Origin: UBA7672 sp047601145
GTDB taxonomy: Bacteria; Pseudomonadota; Alphaproteobacteria; Caulobacterales; Hyphomonadaceae
DNA: 64,000 nt
Reading direction: 5' to 3'
NCBI GenBank assembly: GCA_047601145.1
Contig: JASGJW010000001.1
Coordinates: 2,066,878 to 2,130,877, forward strand
Part shown: positions 53,601 through 62,926 of the stretch, one piece after another
Layout: the number at the start of each line of letters is the position of its first letter
Numbering within the stretch: the first letter of the stretch is position 1
The notes under the pieces: generated by a model
Told to the model about the DNA's origin: nothing
What the model saw: the letters and a program-made list of their open reading frames with translations, nothing else
The model's database searches: none
Made by a program: the position numbers and the translations under genes

Positions 53601-54516
53601 CGGGCGCGTGCAGCCCAAGGCCGCGAGCTTCGAAGCCATCGAGCAGGCCGAGCGCCGCAGCCTGAGCGAGCCCGATCACCGCGAGCCCATGAAGAAGCTG
53701 TACACGTTGCTCGCGCTTTCGTCGGACATCGGTCGCGCCGAGCGCGTGGCCCAGCGCTGGAGCGAACGTGACCCGCTCGACGCCGACGCGCTCACAGCCC
53801 GCGCCGATCTGGCCGCTCGCCGCGGCGACCGCGACGCCGCGATTCGAATGCTGGGCAGCGTGGTCGACGCGCGGCCGTCCGACGTCGCCGCACAGCGCCG
53901 ACTCGAGCGGCTGGAGCGCTGGTCAGGCGCCGAAGCCCTTGGCTGCCGTCACTTGGTGGCGGCCGCCGAGCTGCGCCAAAGCGACGCCAAGCTGCTAGCC
54001 GACGCGGTGCGCTGCAGCCGCAAAGGCTCCGACGAAATCGCGCTACGCGAGCTGCTCGCGGGCGCCAGCGACTCGCTACGCAAGGACGTCGAAGCCAAGA
54101 GCGCGCTCAGCGTGGACGATTCGGTGTTGAGCGGCGACCTACAAATTCAAGGGCGCTTCGAGGGCGGCGAAGACTTGGACATCTCGCTGATCGACCCGGA
54201 CGGACAGCGCGTATCGTGGCTGGGCGCGCCCACCCGCGCGGTGATTGCGGCGCGCGACGTGCTGTCACGGGAGCGCGAAGGGCTGTCGCTGCGCGGCGCC
54301 AAGCCGGGGCAGTACCTGGTAGAGTTGGTCAGGAGCCGTAGCAGCGGCCCGAGCGTCAGCGGCGAGCTCGAGATCCGCGCCGCGGGCACGTCGCAACGTG
54401 TTCCGTTCACGCTGACGGGCACGCGCGTCAGCGTGGCGCTGATCACGGTGCGCTTGACGCCGAAGCTGGTGCCACTGGAGGTGCCACGCCCGCGTCCGGT
54501 CGAGATCGCGCGTTGA
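50634..54516 (+). CDS. FecR-VIT-vWA envelope protein, frameshifted
   Basis: First frame from GTG 50634: a Pro/Thr-rich cytosolic start, one membrane helix (AAGVVALLGLFSYLAFG, about 33-50), then a FecR-like beta domain to about 51,290; it then runs to a stop at 51332. The +1 frame from 51244 continues with a VIT domain (DHAVRVRIAGLMARTEIEE, DRDRAAAIWNGAIVNAA), a vWA domain with MIDAS DSSHSMFGES, and TPR-like and beta segments to 54516. Close homologues in Myxococcota, from memory, are single polypeptides, so one extra base near 51,285-51,330 is likely. Restored length about 1,290 residues. Probably a metal-dependent adhesion or complex-assembly protein anchored in the inner membrane. Confidence 0.8.
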
Positions 54517-55648
54517 CGCTGGGCCGCCGCGGCGAGAGCCCGTCGTCCTCGACCCACGCGTCGAGCTCGGCGGGCCAAGTCCAAAGCGCCGCGTCGCTCT
54601 CCCCAGAGGCGCGGCGCATGGCGCGAAAGGCGCCGGCCGGCAGCTGGTCGGCGCGTCGGATCTCGCTGCCGTCGCGCCGCACCGCGACCCAGATCGGTCG
54701 TGTGTGCGGGCGCCCTTCGAAGTAGATCACCAGCAAATTGGGAGCGCGCCGCGGGCTAGCCCAAATGTCGAACGCTTGCGCCTCGTCGGCCTTGTAGAAG
54801 CTGCGCAGCGCGGCGCGCGCCTTCTCGAGCGGCTCGCCCTCGACTCGGCCATCACCCTCGACGTTCGAGCGCGACACGGCCGCGAGCGCCGCCCGCGCCG
54901 CGCGGCCGAGCACGCGATGGGCACGCGCCGCCGCCACCTCGGTGCGCAAGCGCACGCGCTCACGCGTAGCGTACGACACCACTGGCTCGCGTCGCCGCGC
55001 CACGTAGGCAAGCGACGCGCAAGTCGACGCAAGGCCAGTGAGCAACACCACCAACAGCCGGCCCCGCCGGAAGCTCGCGTGATACCAGACCACCGTGGTC
55101 GCGATTGGCATCAGCAAAGCCAGCACCAGCAGCGTCTCGACGAGCAGCGACAACAGCACGAACGGCAAGTACGCCCGAAACGTGAGCTCCGGCGCCCACG
55201 CGCTCAGGTATTGCCAGCCGAGCGACGCCAGCAGCAGGAGCAAGCCGAACAGCGTGTAGCTGCGGTACATCAAGAATTCGCGCCGCGCCTCGCGCACCCA
55301 CAGCCAGTACGGAAACAGCAGCGGATACGCTACGTAGTAGAGGAACGGCCGCGGCAGCGTCTCACGATAGTGCGACTCGAAGGCGAGCGCCTCGGACAGC
55401 AGCCAGGCGAGCACGCGCGAGCGGCTGGACCATTTGCGCACCGCTTCGCTGGCCAGGAACACCAGCAGCGCCAATCCGACGTCTATCAACGCACCGCGAA
55501 CCGGAAACAGCTCCGCGACGACGACGATCGCGAACGGCGCCAGCGCGAAGAACGCGAGCCGGCTCGCGAAATCGAGCAGCGAAAGCGGCGACGACACCAG
55601 CGTCGAGCGACCGGGCCCGTCCACGCCGAGGTTAGTCACCGCGCGCAC
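54443..55648 (-). CDS. Polytopic membrane protein, Myxococcota-type, unknown function
   Basis: 401 residues: five to six hydrophobic helices in residues about 25-230 (LDFASRLAFFALAPFAIVVV, LIDVGLALLVFLASEAV, YTLFGLLLLLASLGWQYL, LPFVLLSLLVETLLVLALL, GRLLVVLLTGLASTCASLA), then a soluble C-terminal domain (about 250-370) and an Ala/Pro-rich end. Not recognised. GTG 55648 starts directly after the TGA of the lipoprotein gene (55651-55649), so translation is coupled. Its last 74 bases overlap the 3' end of the FecR-VIT-vWA gene, antisense. Confidence 0.65.
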   Translation of the reverse strand: MRAVTNLGVDGPGRSTLVSSPLSLLDFASRLAFFALAPFAIVVVAELFPVRGALIDVGLALLVFLASEAVRKWSSRSRVLAWLLSEALAFESHYRETLPRPFLYYVAYPLLFPYWLWVREARREFLMYRSYTLFGLLLLLASLGWQYLSAWAPELTFRAYLPFVLLSLLVETLLVLALLMPIATTVVWYHASFRRGRLLVVLLTGLASTCASLAYVARRREPVVSYATRERVRLRTEVAAARAHRVLGRAARAALAAVSRSNVEGDGRVEGEPLEKARAALRSFYKADEAQAFDIWASPRRAPNLLVIYFEGRPHTRPIWVAVRRDGSEIRRADQLPAGAFRAMRRASGESDAALWTWPAELDAWVEDDGLSPRRPSVNARSRPDAGVAPPVAPASASSAP

Positions 55649-56338
55649 TCAGGGCGTAGGCTTCACGCTGTCGAGCAGCCGGTAGAACGCATCGCGCGCT
55701 GCCTTCACCGTGGCGCGCGGCCCCGTCAGCTTGAAGAAGTACGAGCCGCTCGGCGCTTCGACGATGGCGCCGAGCAAGGCGAAGTCGGGCCGCGGCTGTG
55801 ACGGATCACCCGGCATCTGCGAACTGAAGGTGCCCTTGTCGATTTCGACGGTGTGCTGCACGAGCCCATTGGCGTTGCGATCCGCGCGATGCACGTCCGA
55901 CGGCTTGGCGCCTTCGAACTGCTGCACCCAACGCGTCACGTTGGCATCGACGCCGCCGCCTTGGCCAGGGCCGAAATAGAACACCACCAGCTCCGCGTCC
56001 TGAGCGTCCCCCTTGGCGCGCGGCACCAGGTACGTCGCCTTGCGCACGGCGCTTTGCTTCGGTACGCGCTGAAAGCTGCTGGGCTCTTCCCAAACTACGC
56101 CGAGCGCCGCGCTGGCAGCCGCGCTGGCCGCTGGCAACGGACTCGACACATGCGCGGACGGCGCCGGCGGCGCTACGCTGACGGCCGGTGGCGGTGGGGT
56201 TTCGCGCTTGCAGCCGACGACGATGCCAAAGCAGAACAAGCCAGCAAGCAACGTGCTTCCCGCGGGCCGAAGAAGAGAGCCGTTGCGACGTGACTGCGCC
56301 CAGTTGCTCGATTTCCGCCGTGTTCCGCCTGCTTGCAC
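55649..56338 (-). CDS. Lipoprotein of unknown function
   Basis: 229 residues. A basic start, signal helix PAGSTLLAGLFCFGIVVGC with the lipidated Cys43, Pro/Ala-rich linker (about 45-80), and a globular domain of about 140 residues: VVWEEPSSFQRVPKQSAVRK, ELVVFYFGPGQGGGVDANV, QQFEGAKPSDV, SYFFKLTGPRATVKAARDAF. The latter resembles conserved lipoproteins seen in Myxococcota and Planctomycetes, without known role. Start GTG 56338, or a later codon nearer the signal. First gene of a two-gene unit with the membrane protein. Confidence 0.75.
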   Translation of the reverse strand: MQAGGTRRKSSNWAQSRRNGSLLRPAGSTLLAGLFCFGIVVGCKRETPPPPAVSVAPPAPSAHVSSPLPAASAAASAALGVVWEEPSSFQRVPKQSAVRKATYLVPRAKGDAQDAELVVFYFGPGQGGGVDANVTRWVQQFEGAKPSDVHRADRNANGLVQHTVEIDKGTFSSQMPGDPSQPRPDFALLGAIVEAPSGSYFFKLTGPRATVKAARDAFYRLLDSVKPTP

Positions 56339-56391
56339 GATGCAGGGCCTCTAGCACGGCAGGGCCCCGCGTGATAGCAGACGCGCTAGAG

Positions 56392-57337
56392 ATGCACTTC
56401 GGAGCGACCACGACCGACTGGGCAGCTTTCGTGGGCGTCGTCGTGAGCGCGCTCGGGATTGATTGGCTGGCCTTCGGGCGCTCCAACAAGAATCACATCT
56501 CGTTTCGCGAAGCCGCCATCCGCAGCATCTTCTTCGTGTTGGTTGGCGGGCTGTTCAGCCTGTTCGTGTACGCGCGCCAGGGCAAGGATCCGGCGCTCAC
56601 GTACCTGGTCGCCTACCTCGTCGAAGAGTCGCTCTCGGTCGACAACCTGTTCGTGTTCTTGGTGCTGTTCACCTACTTTCGCATCAGCGAGGGTCGGCAG
56701 CAGCGCATCTTGTATTGGGGGATCATACGGCGCGGTGATCATGCGCGGCGTGTTCATCGTCGCGGGCGAGGCCTTGCTCTCCAAGTTCCACTTCATGAAC
56801 TACGTGTTCGGCGGGTTTCTGCTGTTCACGGGCGGCAAGCTGCTGCTGCGCAAAGAAGAGAACGTCGACCCAGAGGATAACTTCGCGCTGAAGCTCGCGC
56901 GCCGCTTTTTGCGCACCACGCCGGAGTACAACGGCGACCACTTCTTCTTGGTGAAAGACGGAGTGCGCTACGCGACGCCGATGTTCGTGGTGCTCGTGGT
57001 CGTCGAGTTCACCGACTTGCTCTTCGCCGTGGACTCGGTGCCAGCCGTGCTCGCCATATCGGGCGACATCTACGTGATTTACACGTCGAACATCATGGCC
57101 ATTCTCGGCCTGCGCGCCCTCTATTTCGTGCTGTCGGGCATGATGGGCCGCTTCCACCACCTGGGCAAAGGCCTGGCGGTGATCCTGCTGTTCATCGGGG
57201 CCAAGATGGTCTCGAGCAGCTTCATCACCATCTCGCCGCTCGCGTCGCTGGCCGTAATCGTCTCGGTGCTGACGATCTCGGTGGTGGCCTCCTTGCTTCA
57301 CCCTCAACCCGAAAGTCCGCCCGCGGACGATCACTGA
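56392..57337 (+). CDS. TerC/Alx family membrane protein, frameshifted
   Basis: TerC family (Alx/YgjT type), about nine membrane helices; Alx exports Mn2+ in E. coli. First frame, ATG 56392: FGATTTDWAAFVGVVVSALG, YLVEESLSVDNLFVFLVLFT (metal-site acidic residues) to YWGII at 56,726. The +1 frame then carries GAVIMRGVFIVAGEALLSKF, VVVEFTDLLFAVDSVPAVLA and the C terminus to 57337. Deleting one C at about 56728 joins the halves at WGII-GAVIMR, exactly the family sequence. Alternative start GTG 56371. Restored length about 314 residues. Confidence 0.88.
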
Positions 57338-57352
57338 GGCGACTGGACTGCA

Positions 57353-58905
57353 ATGAACGCTTCTCCCTTCGACACTCGAGCCAGCGGCATCCTGCTTCAC
57401 CCCAGTAGCTTACCTGGGCCTCACGGGTCGGGTGACCTCGGTCCCAACGCGCATCAGTTCGCCGAGTTCTTGGCGCGCGCAGGCCAAACCTGGTGGCAAA
57501 TGTTGCCGGTCAGCCCGCTGGGCGGCGGCGAGTCACCCTACGACAGCCCCTCGACCTTCGCTGGCAATCCGCTGCTCGTCAGCTTGGAATTGCTCGCGCG
57601 CGACGGGCTACTCGACCAGCGCGACCTGGTGGCGCATCCCCGGCTCGCCAACGCTTCGCGCTGCCTGTGGCCCAGCACGCGCCGCTTTCGAATGTCGCGC
57701 CTGCGCCGCGCCTTCGAGCGCTTCGTGCCGCGTTCGCACGGCGATCTCGGCCACGAGTTTCACCTGTTTCGCGAGCACGCCAAGGACTGGTTGCGCGGCT
57801 ACGCCCTGTTCCGGGCGCTGAAGCGCGCCCACGGCGAGCGCCCCTGGACCCAGTGGGAAAGCGCGCTCTCCTTGCGCGAGCCGCACGCAATCGAGCGCGC
57901 GGAACGCGAGCTTTCGGGCGAGGTCGCGTTTCAGGAGTTCGTGCAGTTCGCCTTCCACCGTCAGTGGGAGGCGCTGCGCGCGCGCTGTCGTGATTTGGGT
58001 GTGCTCTTGCTGGGCGACGTGCCGATGTTCGTGGCGCACGACGGCGCCGACGTCTGGCAGCACCGTGAGATTTCCAGCTCGACGAGCGCGGCGAGCGGCG
58101 GGTGGTGGCCGGCGTTCCCCCGGACGATTTCTCGACCGAGGGGCAGCTGTGGGGCAACCCCATCTACGACTGGCCCGCGCTCGAGCGACGCGGCTTCGAT
58201 TGGTGGATCGCGCGCATGCGCAACACCTTGTCGCGCTTCGACGCGGTGCGACTCGATCACTTCATCGCCTTCCATCGCTACTGGGAGATCCCGTCGTGGG
58301 CGTCGACGGCGCGCGAAGGTCGCTTCGTGGGCGTGCCGGGCGCGGAGTTTTTCAGCCGCCTGCGCGACGTGGTGGGGAGCCTGCCCTTCATCGCCGAAGA
58401 CCTAGGGCTCGTCACCGAGGAGGTGCACGCGCTGCGCGAGCGCTTCGGGCTGCCCGGCATGCGCGTGCTCGAGTTCGGCTTCTCGGGGGGCTTTCGCGAC
58501 TACCAGCCACACCGCTTCCCGCGCAACACGGTGGTCTACACGGGCACCCACGACAACGACACCCTGGTGGGCTGGCTCAGCGCGCACGAGCGGCTCGAGG
58601 ACCCAAGCGAGAAGAGCCGCATGCTGGCCGAGCGCGAGCGCGCGCTGGGCTACGCCGGAACGTCGGGTGAAGAAGAGCACTGGAGCTTCATTCGCCTAGC
58701 GCTCAGCTCGGTGGCCAACACCGCGCTTTTCCCCCTGCAAGACTTGCTGGGCCTAGGCAGTGAAGCGCGCATGAACGTGCCCGGAACTCCCAGCGGCAAC
58801 TGGACCTATCGATTCCGCGCCGAGCAGCTGACGGACAAGCTCGCTGAGCGATTGCGCACGCTGTCCGACGCCTACGAACGTATCCCCCCGAGAAATCCGC
58901 GCTAG
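57353..58905 (+). CDS. malQ: 4-alpha-glucanotransferase (amylomaltase), frameshifted
   Basis: GH77 enzyme that transfers alpha-1,4-glucans in glycogen or maltodextrin metabolism. First frame: SGILLHPSSLPGPHGSGDLG, WWQMLPVSPLGGGESPYDS, LGDVPMFVAHDGADVWQHRE; it breaks at about 58,072. The second frame picks up VVAGVPPDDFSTEGQLWGNP, RLDHFIAFHRYWEIP with the nucleophile Asp region, FIAEDLGLVTEEV (acid/base Glu), and YTGTHDNDTLVGW. Adding one T to the TTT at 58071-58073 restores EIFQLDERGERR and a protein of about 518 residues. Starts 15 bases after the TerC gene stop. Confidence 0.92.
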
Positions 58906-58937
58906 GCGCGGCAGCGGGGTGCTAGGCTGCACGCGTC

Positions 58938-60647
58938 GTGCTCCGCGAGCGCAGCACCCTTTTCTTGGCCCTGCTCGGTACGGCGCTGCTCGTGTCGGGC
59001 GCAGCGCGGGCGCAAACCGCCCCTCCCCAAAGCCAAGAGCCCTCGCCTGAGGCGGCCCCAGCCTCGCCGCCAACCTGGGAGGGCAAGGCGCTCGACACCT
59101 GGGGCGCGCCCGAACCCACCGCGCCCAGCCCGCCGCCCAAGCCCGCGTCGGAGCCCGAGCCGCCACCCGCTCCAGCGCCGGCGCCGAGCCTTTCGCCGAA
59201 GGCCCCGCCCTGCTCCGACTGCACGCCCCCGAAGGAGCGCGACGAGAGCAGCGTGCGCTACACGCTGGAAGGCGTCGACGTGCGCGGCAACACCCGCACC
59301 AGCACGCGCGTGATCTTGCGCTACGTGCGCTTCAAGGCGGGGGACGTGCTCGACGTGGACGATCCGGAGGTGCAGCTGACGCGCTTCCGACTGCTCGGCA
59401 CCGGCTTCTTCCGCGACATTCAGTTTTCGCTGCGCAAGGGCAGCGCGCGCGGCCGAGTGGTGCTGGTGGTCGACGTGGTGGAGCGCAACACCATCGTCAT
59501 CAACGACATCGCGATGGGGCTCGCAGCCGACTCCGATCCCGAAGGGCACGCCGCGCGCTTGTCCGCGTACGCCGGCCTCGACGTGGCGGAGACCAACCTG
59601 GGCGGCACCGGCATCACGCTCGGCGGCGCCGCGGCGGTCGGGGGCGCCGCCGCCAATGTCGCGCCGCAAATCGCGCTGCGCGTGCGCTTCCTCGACCCGG
59701 CGTTCCTGGGCAGCCCCTGGATGATGAGCGGCGTGATGCTCTTCAACGACGCGCAAGACTCGTTCGGCTACGGGCGGCAGAAGTGGAACCACCCGGGTGG
59801 GCCCGAATGGGCAGATGGGCCCGCCATCGTGCGTTACAAGCGCTTTGGCGGCTCGCTCGGCGTCGGCCGCGACTTGTCCATTTCCACGCAGTTTTGGGCG
59901 ACCTATCGACTCGAGACGATCGACGCCAACCTGCCGCTGGCGGCCTCGCGCTTCCGCGGTTTTTTGGAAGAGCCGGTGGACTTCCACGTCGTGCGCGGGC
60001 GCAGCGTGCTCTCGACGCTGAGCGGCACGCTGCAGCTCGACACGCGCGACCACCCGATCTTGCCGACTCGCGGCTGGTTCGTGTCGTTCCGCGGTGAGCT
60101 CAGCTTGCTACCGGCAGCGCTCGATTACGACTATCAGAAGTTCGAGCTCGACGCCTCACACTGGTGGAAGCTGCCGTTCCACGGGCACGTGGTCAAGCTC
60201 GGCGTGTTCGCGGGCGGCATCTCCGGCCACGCGCCGTTCTTCGAGCAGTTTTACGTCGGCGACTTCAGCGACCTCTTGCCCGATCGCGTGCTGGGCATGA
60301 ACTTCGATCGCCGTCCAGCACCGAACTTCCTCGGCACCGACATCGTCGAGGTCCGCTACGGCGACTACGCGCTCAAGCTCAGTGGCGAGTATCGCATTCC
60401 GCTCTACCGCGGCCGCCGCTCCATTTACGGCATCGATTTATTCGGAACTGCCGGCATTTATGGGGTCGCCGGGCGGCGTGACCTCACCGAGCCGCCCACC
60501 GGCTACTCCGGCTTGGCGCGCATTCCGCTCGACATCACCGCCAACGTCGGCCTGCGCATGGACACCAGCGCGGGCGGCTTCGCTTTCGCGTTCTCCAACG
60601 TGCTCTCCTTCGTCCCGGTGCGGGGCGAAGGTCCAGCGGGGCGCTGA
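58938..60647 (+). CDS. Omp85 superfamily outer-membrane protein (BamA/TamA-like)
   Basis: 569 residues. Signal peptide (TLFLALLGTALLVSGAARAQ), Pro/Ala-rich linker to about residue 100, one POTRA-like domain (about 105-185: LEGVDVRGNTRTSTRVILRY, LTRFRLLGTGFFRDIQFSL), then a 16-strand barrel domain (about 190-569) of the bacterial surface antigen family. Much shorter than BamA, which has five POTRA domains. Single-POTRA proteins exist as accessory members; cargo is unknown. Start GTG 58938. A DUF4390-like gene follows after 8 bases, so the pair is likely co-transcribed. Confidence 0.87.
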   Translation: MLRERSTLFLALLGTALLVSGAARAQTAPPQSQEPSPEAAPASPPTWEGKALDTWGAPEPTAPSPPPKPASEPEPPPAPAPAPSLSPKAPPCSDCTPPKERDESSVRYTLEGVDVRGNTRTSTRVILRYVRFKAGDVLDVDDPEVQLTRFRLLGTGFFRDIQFSLRKGSARGRVVLVVDVVERNTIVINDIAMGLAADSDPEGHAARLSAYAGLDVAETNLGGTGITLGGAAAVGGAAANVAPQIALRVRFLDPAFLGSPWMMSGVMLFNDAQDSFGYGRQKWNHPGGPEWADGPAIVRYKRFGGSLGVGRDLSISTQFWATYRLETIDANLPLAASRFRGFLEEPVDFHVVRGRSVLSTLSGTLQLDTRDHPILPTRGWFVSFRGELSLLPAALDYDYQKFELDASHWWKLPFHGHVVKLGVFAGGISGHAPFFEQFYVGDFSDLLPDRVLGMNFDRRPAPNFLGTDIVEVRYGDYALKLSGEYRIPLYRGRRSIYGIDLFGTAGIYGVAGRRDLTEPPTGYSGLARIPLDITANVGLRMDTSAGGFAFAFSNVLSFVPVRGEGPAGR

Positions 60648-60655
60648 CCCAGCGG

Positions 60656-61369
60656 ATGCAAGCCGTGGCACGCAAGCACGTCCAACCGATCCGCTCACGG
60701 CCCGCGCTTCTCGCGTGGCTGTGCGGCTGCGTGCTGTTCGTGCTGGCGTCGCTGACCTTCGCGAGCGTCGCGGGCGCGCAGCAGGCACCGACGCGCCCCG
60801 TGCTGCTCGAGTGGGACGCCGACGAGCGTCTGCTTTACATGAGCGTCGGCTTCCGCGACGTGATCGACGACAAGATTCAAGAGAAGCTGAGCCGCGGACT
60901 ACCGACAACAATCGTGCTCACGGCGGCGCTCTACCGCGGCACGCAGCCCGAAGCGGTGTCGACTACGGCGCAGACCTGCAAGGTGACCTGGCACGTCTGG
61001 GAAGAGGCCTATCGCGTCGAAATCACCCGCCCGGGTGGTACTCAGGTGCGCTGGACGACGACCATCGAGGGCGTCTTGCGCCGCTGCGCCGAGGCGCATC
61101 GGCTGTTGGCCGGCGATCGCTCGCAGATCCTCGAAGGCACTCCAATCCGTGTGGTGGGCAAAATTCAGGTGAACCCGATCAGCCCCGAGGTGTTGACCAA
61201 GATCCAGCGCTGGGTTACGCGGCCGGCCAGCACCGGCACTGCCGCGCCGGGCGACGCGCTGTTCAGCACCTTCACGGGTTTGTTCCTGCAACGCGTGGGC
61301 GACGCCGAACGCGACGTGAAGTTCGCGACGCGCCCGACGCTGCCGACCACGTTCCACTCGCGCAAGTAG
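60656..61369 (+). CDS. Secreted DUF4390-like protein
   Basis: 237 residues: signal peptide (LLAWLCGCVLFVLASLTFAS, AGAQQ), then a domain with LLEWDADERLLYMSVGFRDV, IDDKIQEKLSRGLPTTIVLT, CKVTWHVWEEAYRVEIT. The pattern (soft strands followed by a Gly-Leu-Pro turn before a beta strand) resembles DUF4390, which in gammaproteobacteria sits by signal-transduction genes; the match is weak. Alternatively an unknown periplasmic protein. Co-transcribed with the Omp85 gene. Confidence 0.65.
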   Translation: MQAVARKHVQPIRSRPALLAWLCGCVLFVLASLTFASVAGAQQAPTRPVLLEWDADERLLYMSVGFRDVIDDKIQEKLSRGLPTTIVLTAALYRGTQPEAVSTTAQTCKVTWHVWEEAYRVEITRPGGTQVRWTTTIEGVLRRCAEAHRLLAGDRSQILEGTPIRVVGKIQVNPISPEVLTKIQRWVTRPASTGTAAPGDALFSTFTGLFLQRVGDAERDVKFATRPTLPTTFHSRK

Positions 61370-61377
61370 CCGCGTGG

Positions 61378-62100
61378 CTATGGGCGTAGCGCGGCGCGCG
61401 ACAGCGCCGTGAACTCTTCGACGAACGGCGAAGCGGGCTTTCGCAATAGCTCGTCCCAACCGCCGCGCTGCGACACCCGGCCGCCTTCGAGCACCAGCAC
61501 GCCATCGCCGAGCTCGGCGGCGTCGACGGCGTCGTGCGTGATGACCAAGCTGGGGATGCCGAGCTCCCGCAGGTACGACGCCAGGAAGCGACGCGTGCTG
61601 CGGCGCGCCCCGACGTCCAGGGCGCCCAGCGGCTCGTCGAGCAACAATGCGCGCGGCTGAATTGCCAGTGCTCGCGCCAGCGCGACGCGTTGTTGCTCAC
61701 CGCCCGAGAGCGATCCGGGGCGGCGCTCGCCGAGCTCCGCGAGTGACAGCGTGGCCAGCATCGAGCGCGCCCGCTCGCGCCGTTCCCGAGCGCTGCCGGC
61801 GAGGGCAAAGGCGACGTTGTCGAGGACGCTCAGGTGCGGAAACAGCGCATAGTGCTGCGGCAAATAGCCAAACCGGCGCAGTTCGATGGGCACGCACAGC
61901 TGCGCCTGCGAGTCGAACAACGTCGCGTCCCCTACCCGCACGTAGCCCGCGCTGGGCTGCTCGGCGCCGAGCAGCATGCGCAAGAGCGTGGTCTTGCCGG
62001 CGCCGTTCGGCCCCAACACCACTAGCGGAGCTTGGCCAACCTCGAGCTCGACGTCGAGCTCGAACTGACCCAAGCGCCCGCGCAACTTCGCTTGCAGCAC
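61378..62100 (-). CDS. modC: Molybdate ABC transporter ATP-binding protein, short form
   Basis: 240 residues. Couples ATP hydrolysis to molybdate uptake. Walker A LGPNGAGKTTLL at 29-40, Q-loop GYLPQHYALFPHL, signature LSGGEQQRVALARAL, Walker B LLLDEPLGALD. It ends shortly after the ATPase core: the C-terminal MOP/TOBE domain (about 65 residues) that senses molybdate in canonical ModC is absent. Start GTG 62100; the modB stop is at 62102-62104, one base away. Last gene of the mod operon. Confidence 0.9.
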   Translation of the reverse strand: MLQAKLRGRLGQFELDVELEVGQAPLVVLGPNGAGKTTLLRMLLGAEQPSAGYVRVGDATLFDSQAQLCVPIELRRFGYLPQHYALFPHLSVLDNVAFALAGSARERRERARSMLATLSLAELGERRPGSLSGGEQQRVALARALAIQPRALLLDEPLGALDVGARRSTRRFLASYLRELGIPSLVITHDAVDAAELGDGVLVLEGGRVSQRGGWDELLRKPASPFVEEFTALSRAALRP

Positions 62101-62101
62101 G

Positions 62102-62926
62102 CTAGCTCGACCCCGCAAGCCGCTTGGCCCCAACGACTGACAGGCCAACGCGCATAGAGACCAAGAGCAGGGCCGCAACGCCAACCAGCAGCACCGAAAG
62201 CGCCTGCGCCACACGCAAATCCGACTCCATAGCCGTGTAGATCGCGAGTGGCAGGGTTTGAGTCGTACCCGGCAAGTTGCCAGCGAACATCAAGGTCGCC
62301 CCGAACTCAGCCAGCGAGCGGGCCCAGGCGAGCGCGGCGCCGACGAGCACGCCGCGCGCACACAAGGGCAGCGCAATGCCAAAAAAGACACGCCAGGCAG
62401 AGGCACCGAGCGAGCGCGCGACCAACGGCAAGTCCGGATTCAGCGCCCGAAACGCGCTGGTCGCGGCGCGCACGAAGAACGGCGCAGACACGAACACCTC
62501 TGCCAGCACCACGGCGGCGCTGGTGAACGTCAGTCCAAACCCCTCGGGGTACAAGAGCGGCGCCAGAATTCCACGGCGGCCGAAGGTCAACAGCAACGCT
62601 ACGCCTGCCACCGCCGGCGGGATCACGATCGGTAGCTCCAGCAGCACCTCGAGGCCGTGCCAGAGCCGCGAACGCGAACGCGACAGCAGGTAGGCGAGCG
62701 GCGTACCGAGCACGACGTTGACCAGCAAGCTGACGCTGGTGGTGCACAAACTCAGGCGCAACGCAGGGCCGACCAACGGGCTCTCCAGGCCCGCTTTGAA
62801 ATCGGCCCAGCTGAGCCGCGTGAACAGCCCGAGCAGGGGCGCCAGCAGGAACACGACCAACAGCGCGGCCGGCAGCGCGAGCGCACGCTCAGCGCTGCGC
62901 GATGCCGACCACGCCGCGAGCCTCAC
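62102..62926 (-). CDS. modB: Molybdate ABC transporter permease
   Basis: 274 residues with about six membrane helices (ALLVVFLLAPLLGLFTRL, SVSLLVNVVLGTPLAYLL, LPIVIPPAVAGVALLLTFG, and others). EAA loop ARSLGASAWRVFFGIALP binds ModC. GTG 62926 is used because it overlaps the modA stop by four bases (GTGA), giving translational coupling; the open frame extends to 63013 but that part is a modA shadow. Confidence 0.93.
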   Translation of the reverse strand: MRLAAWSASRSAERALALPAALLVVFLLAPLLGLFTRLSWADFKAGLESPLVGPALRLSLCTTSVSLLVNVVLGTPLAYLLSRSRSRLWHGLEVLLELPIVIPPAVAGVALLLTFGRRGILAPLLYPEGFGLTFTSAAVVLAEVFVSAPFFVRAATSAFRALNPDLPLVARSLGASAWRVFFGIALPLCARGVLVGAALAWARSLAEFGATLMFAGNLPGTTQTLPLAIYTAMESDLRVAQALSVLLVGVAALLLVSMRVGLSVVGAKRLAGSS

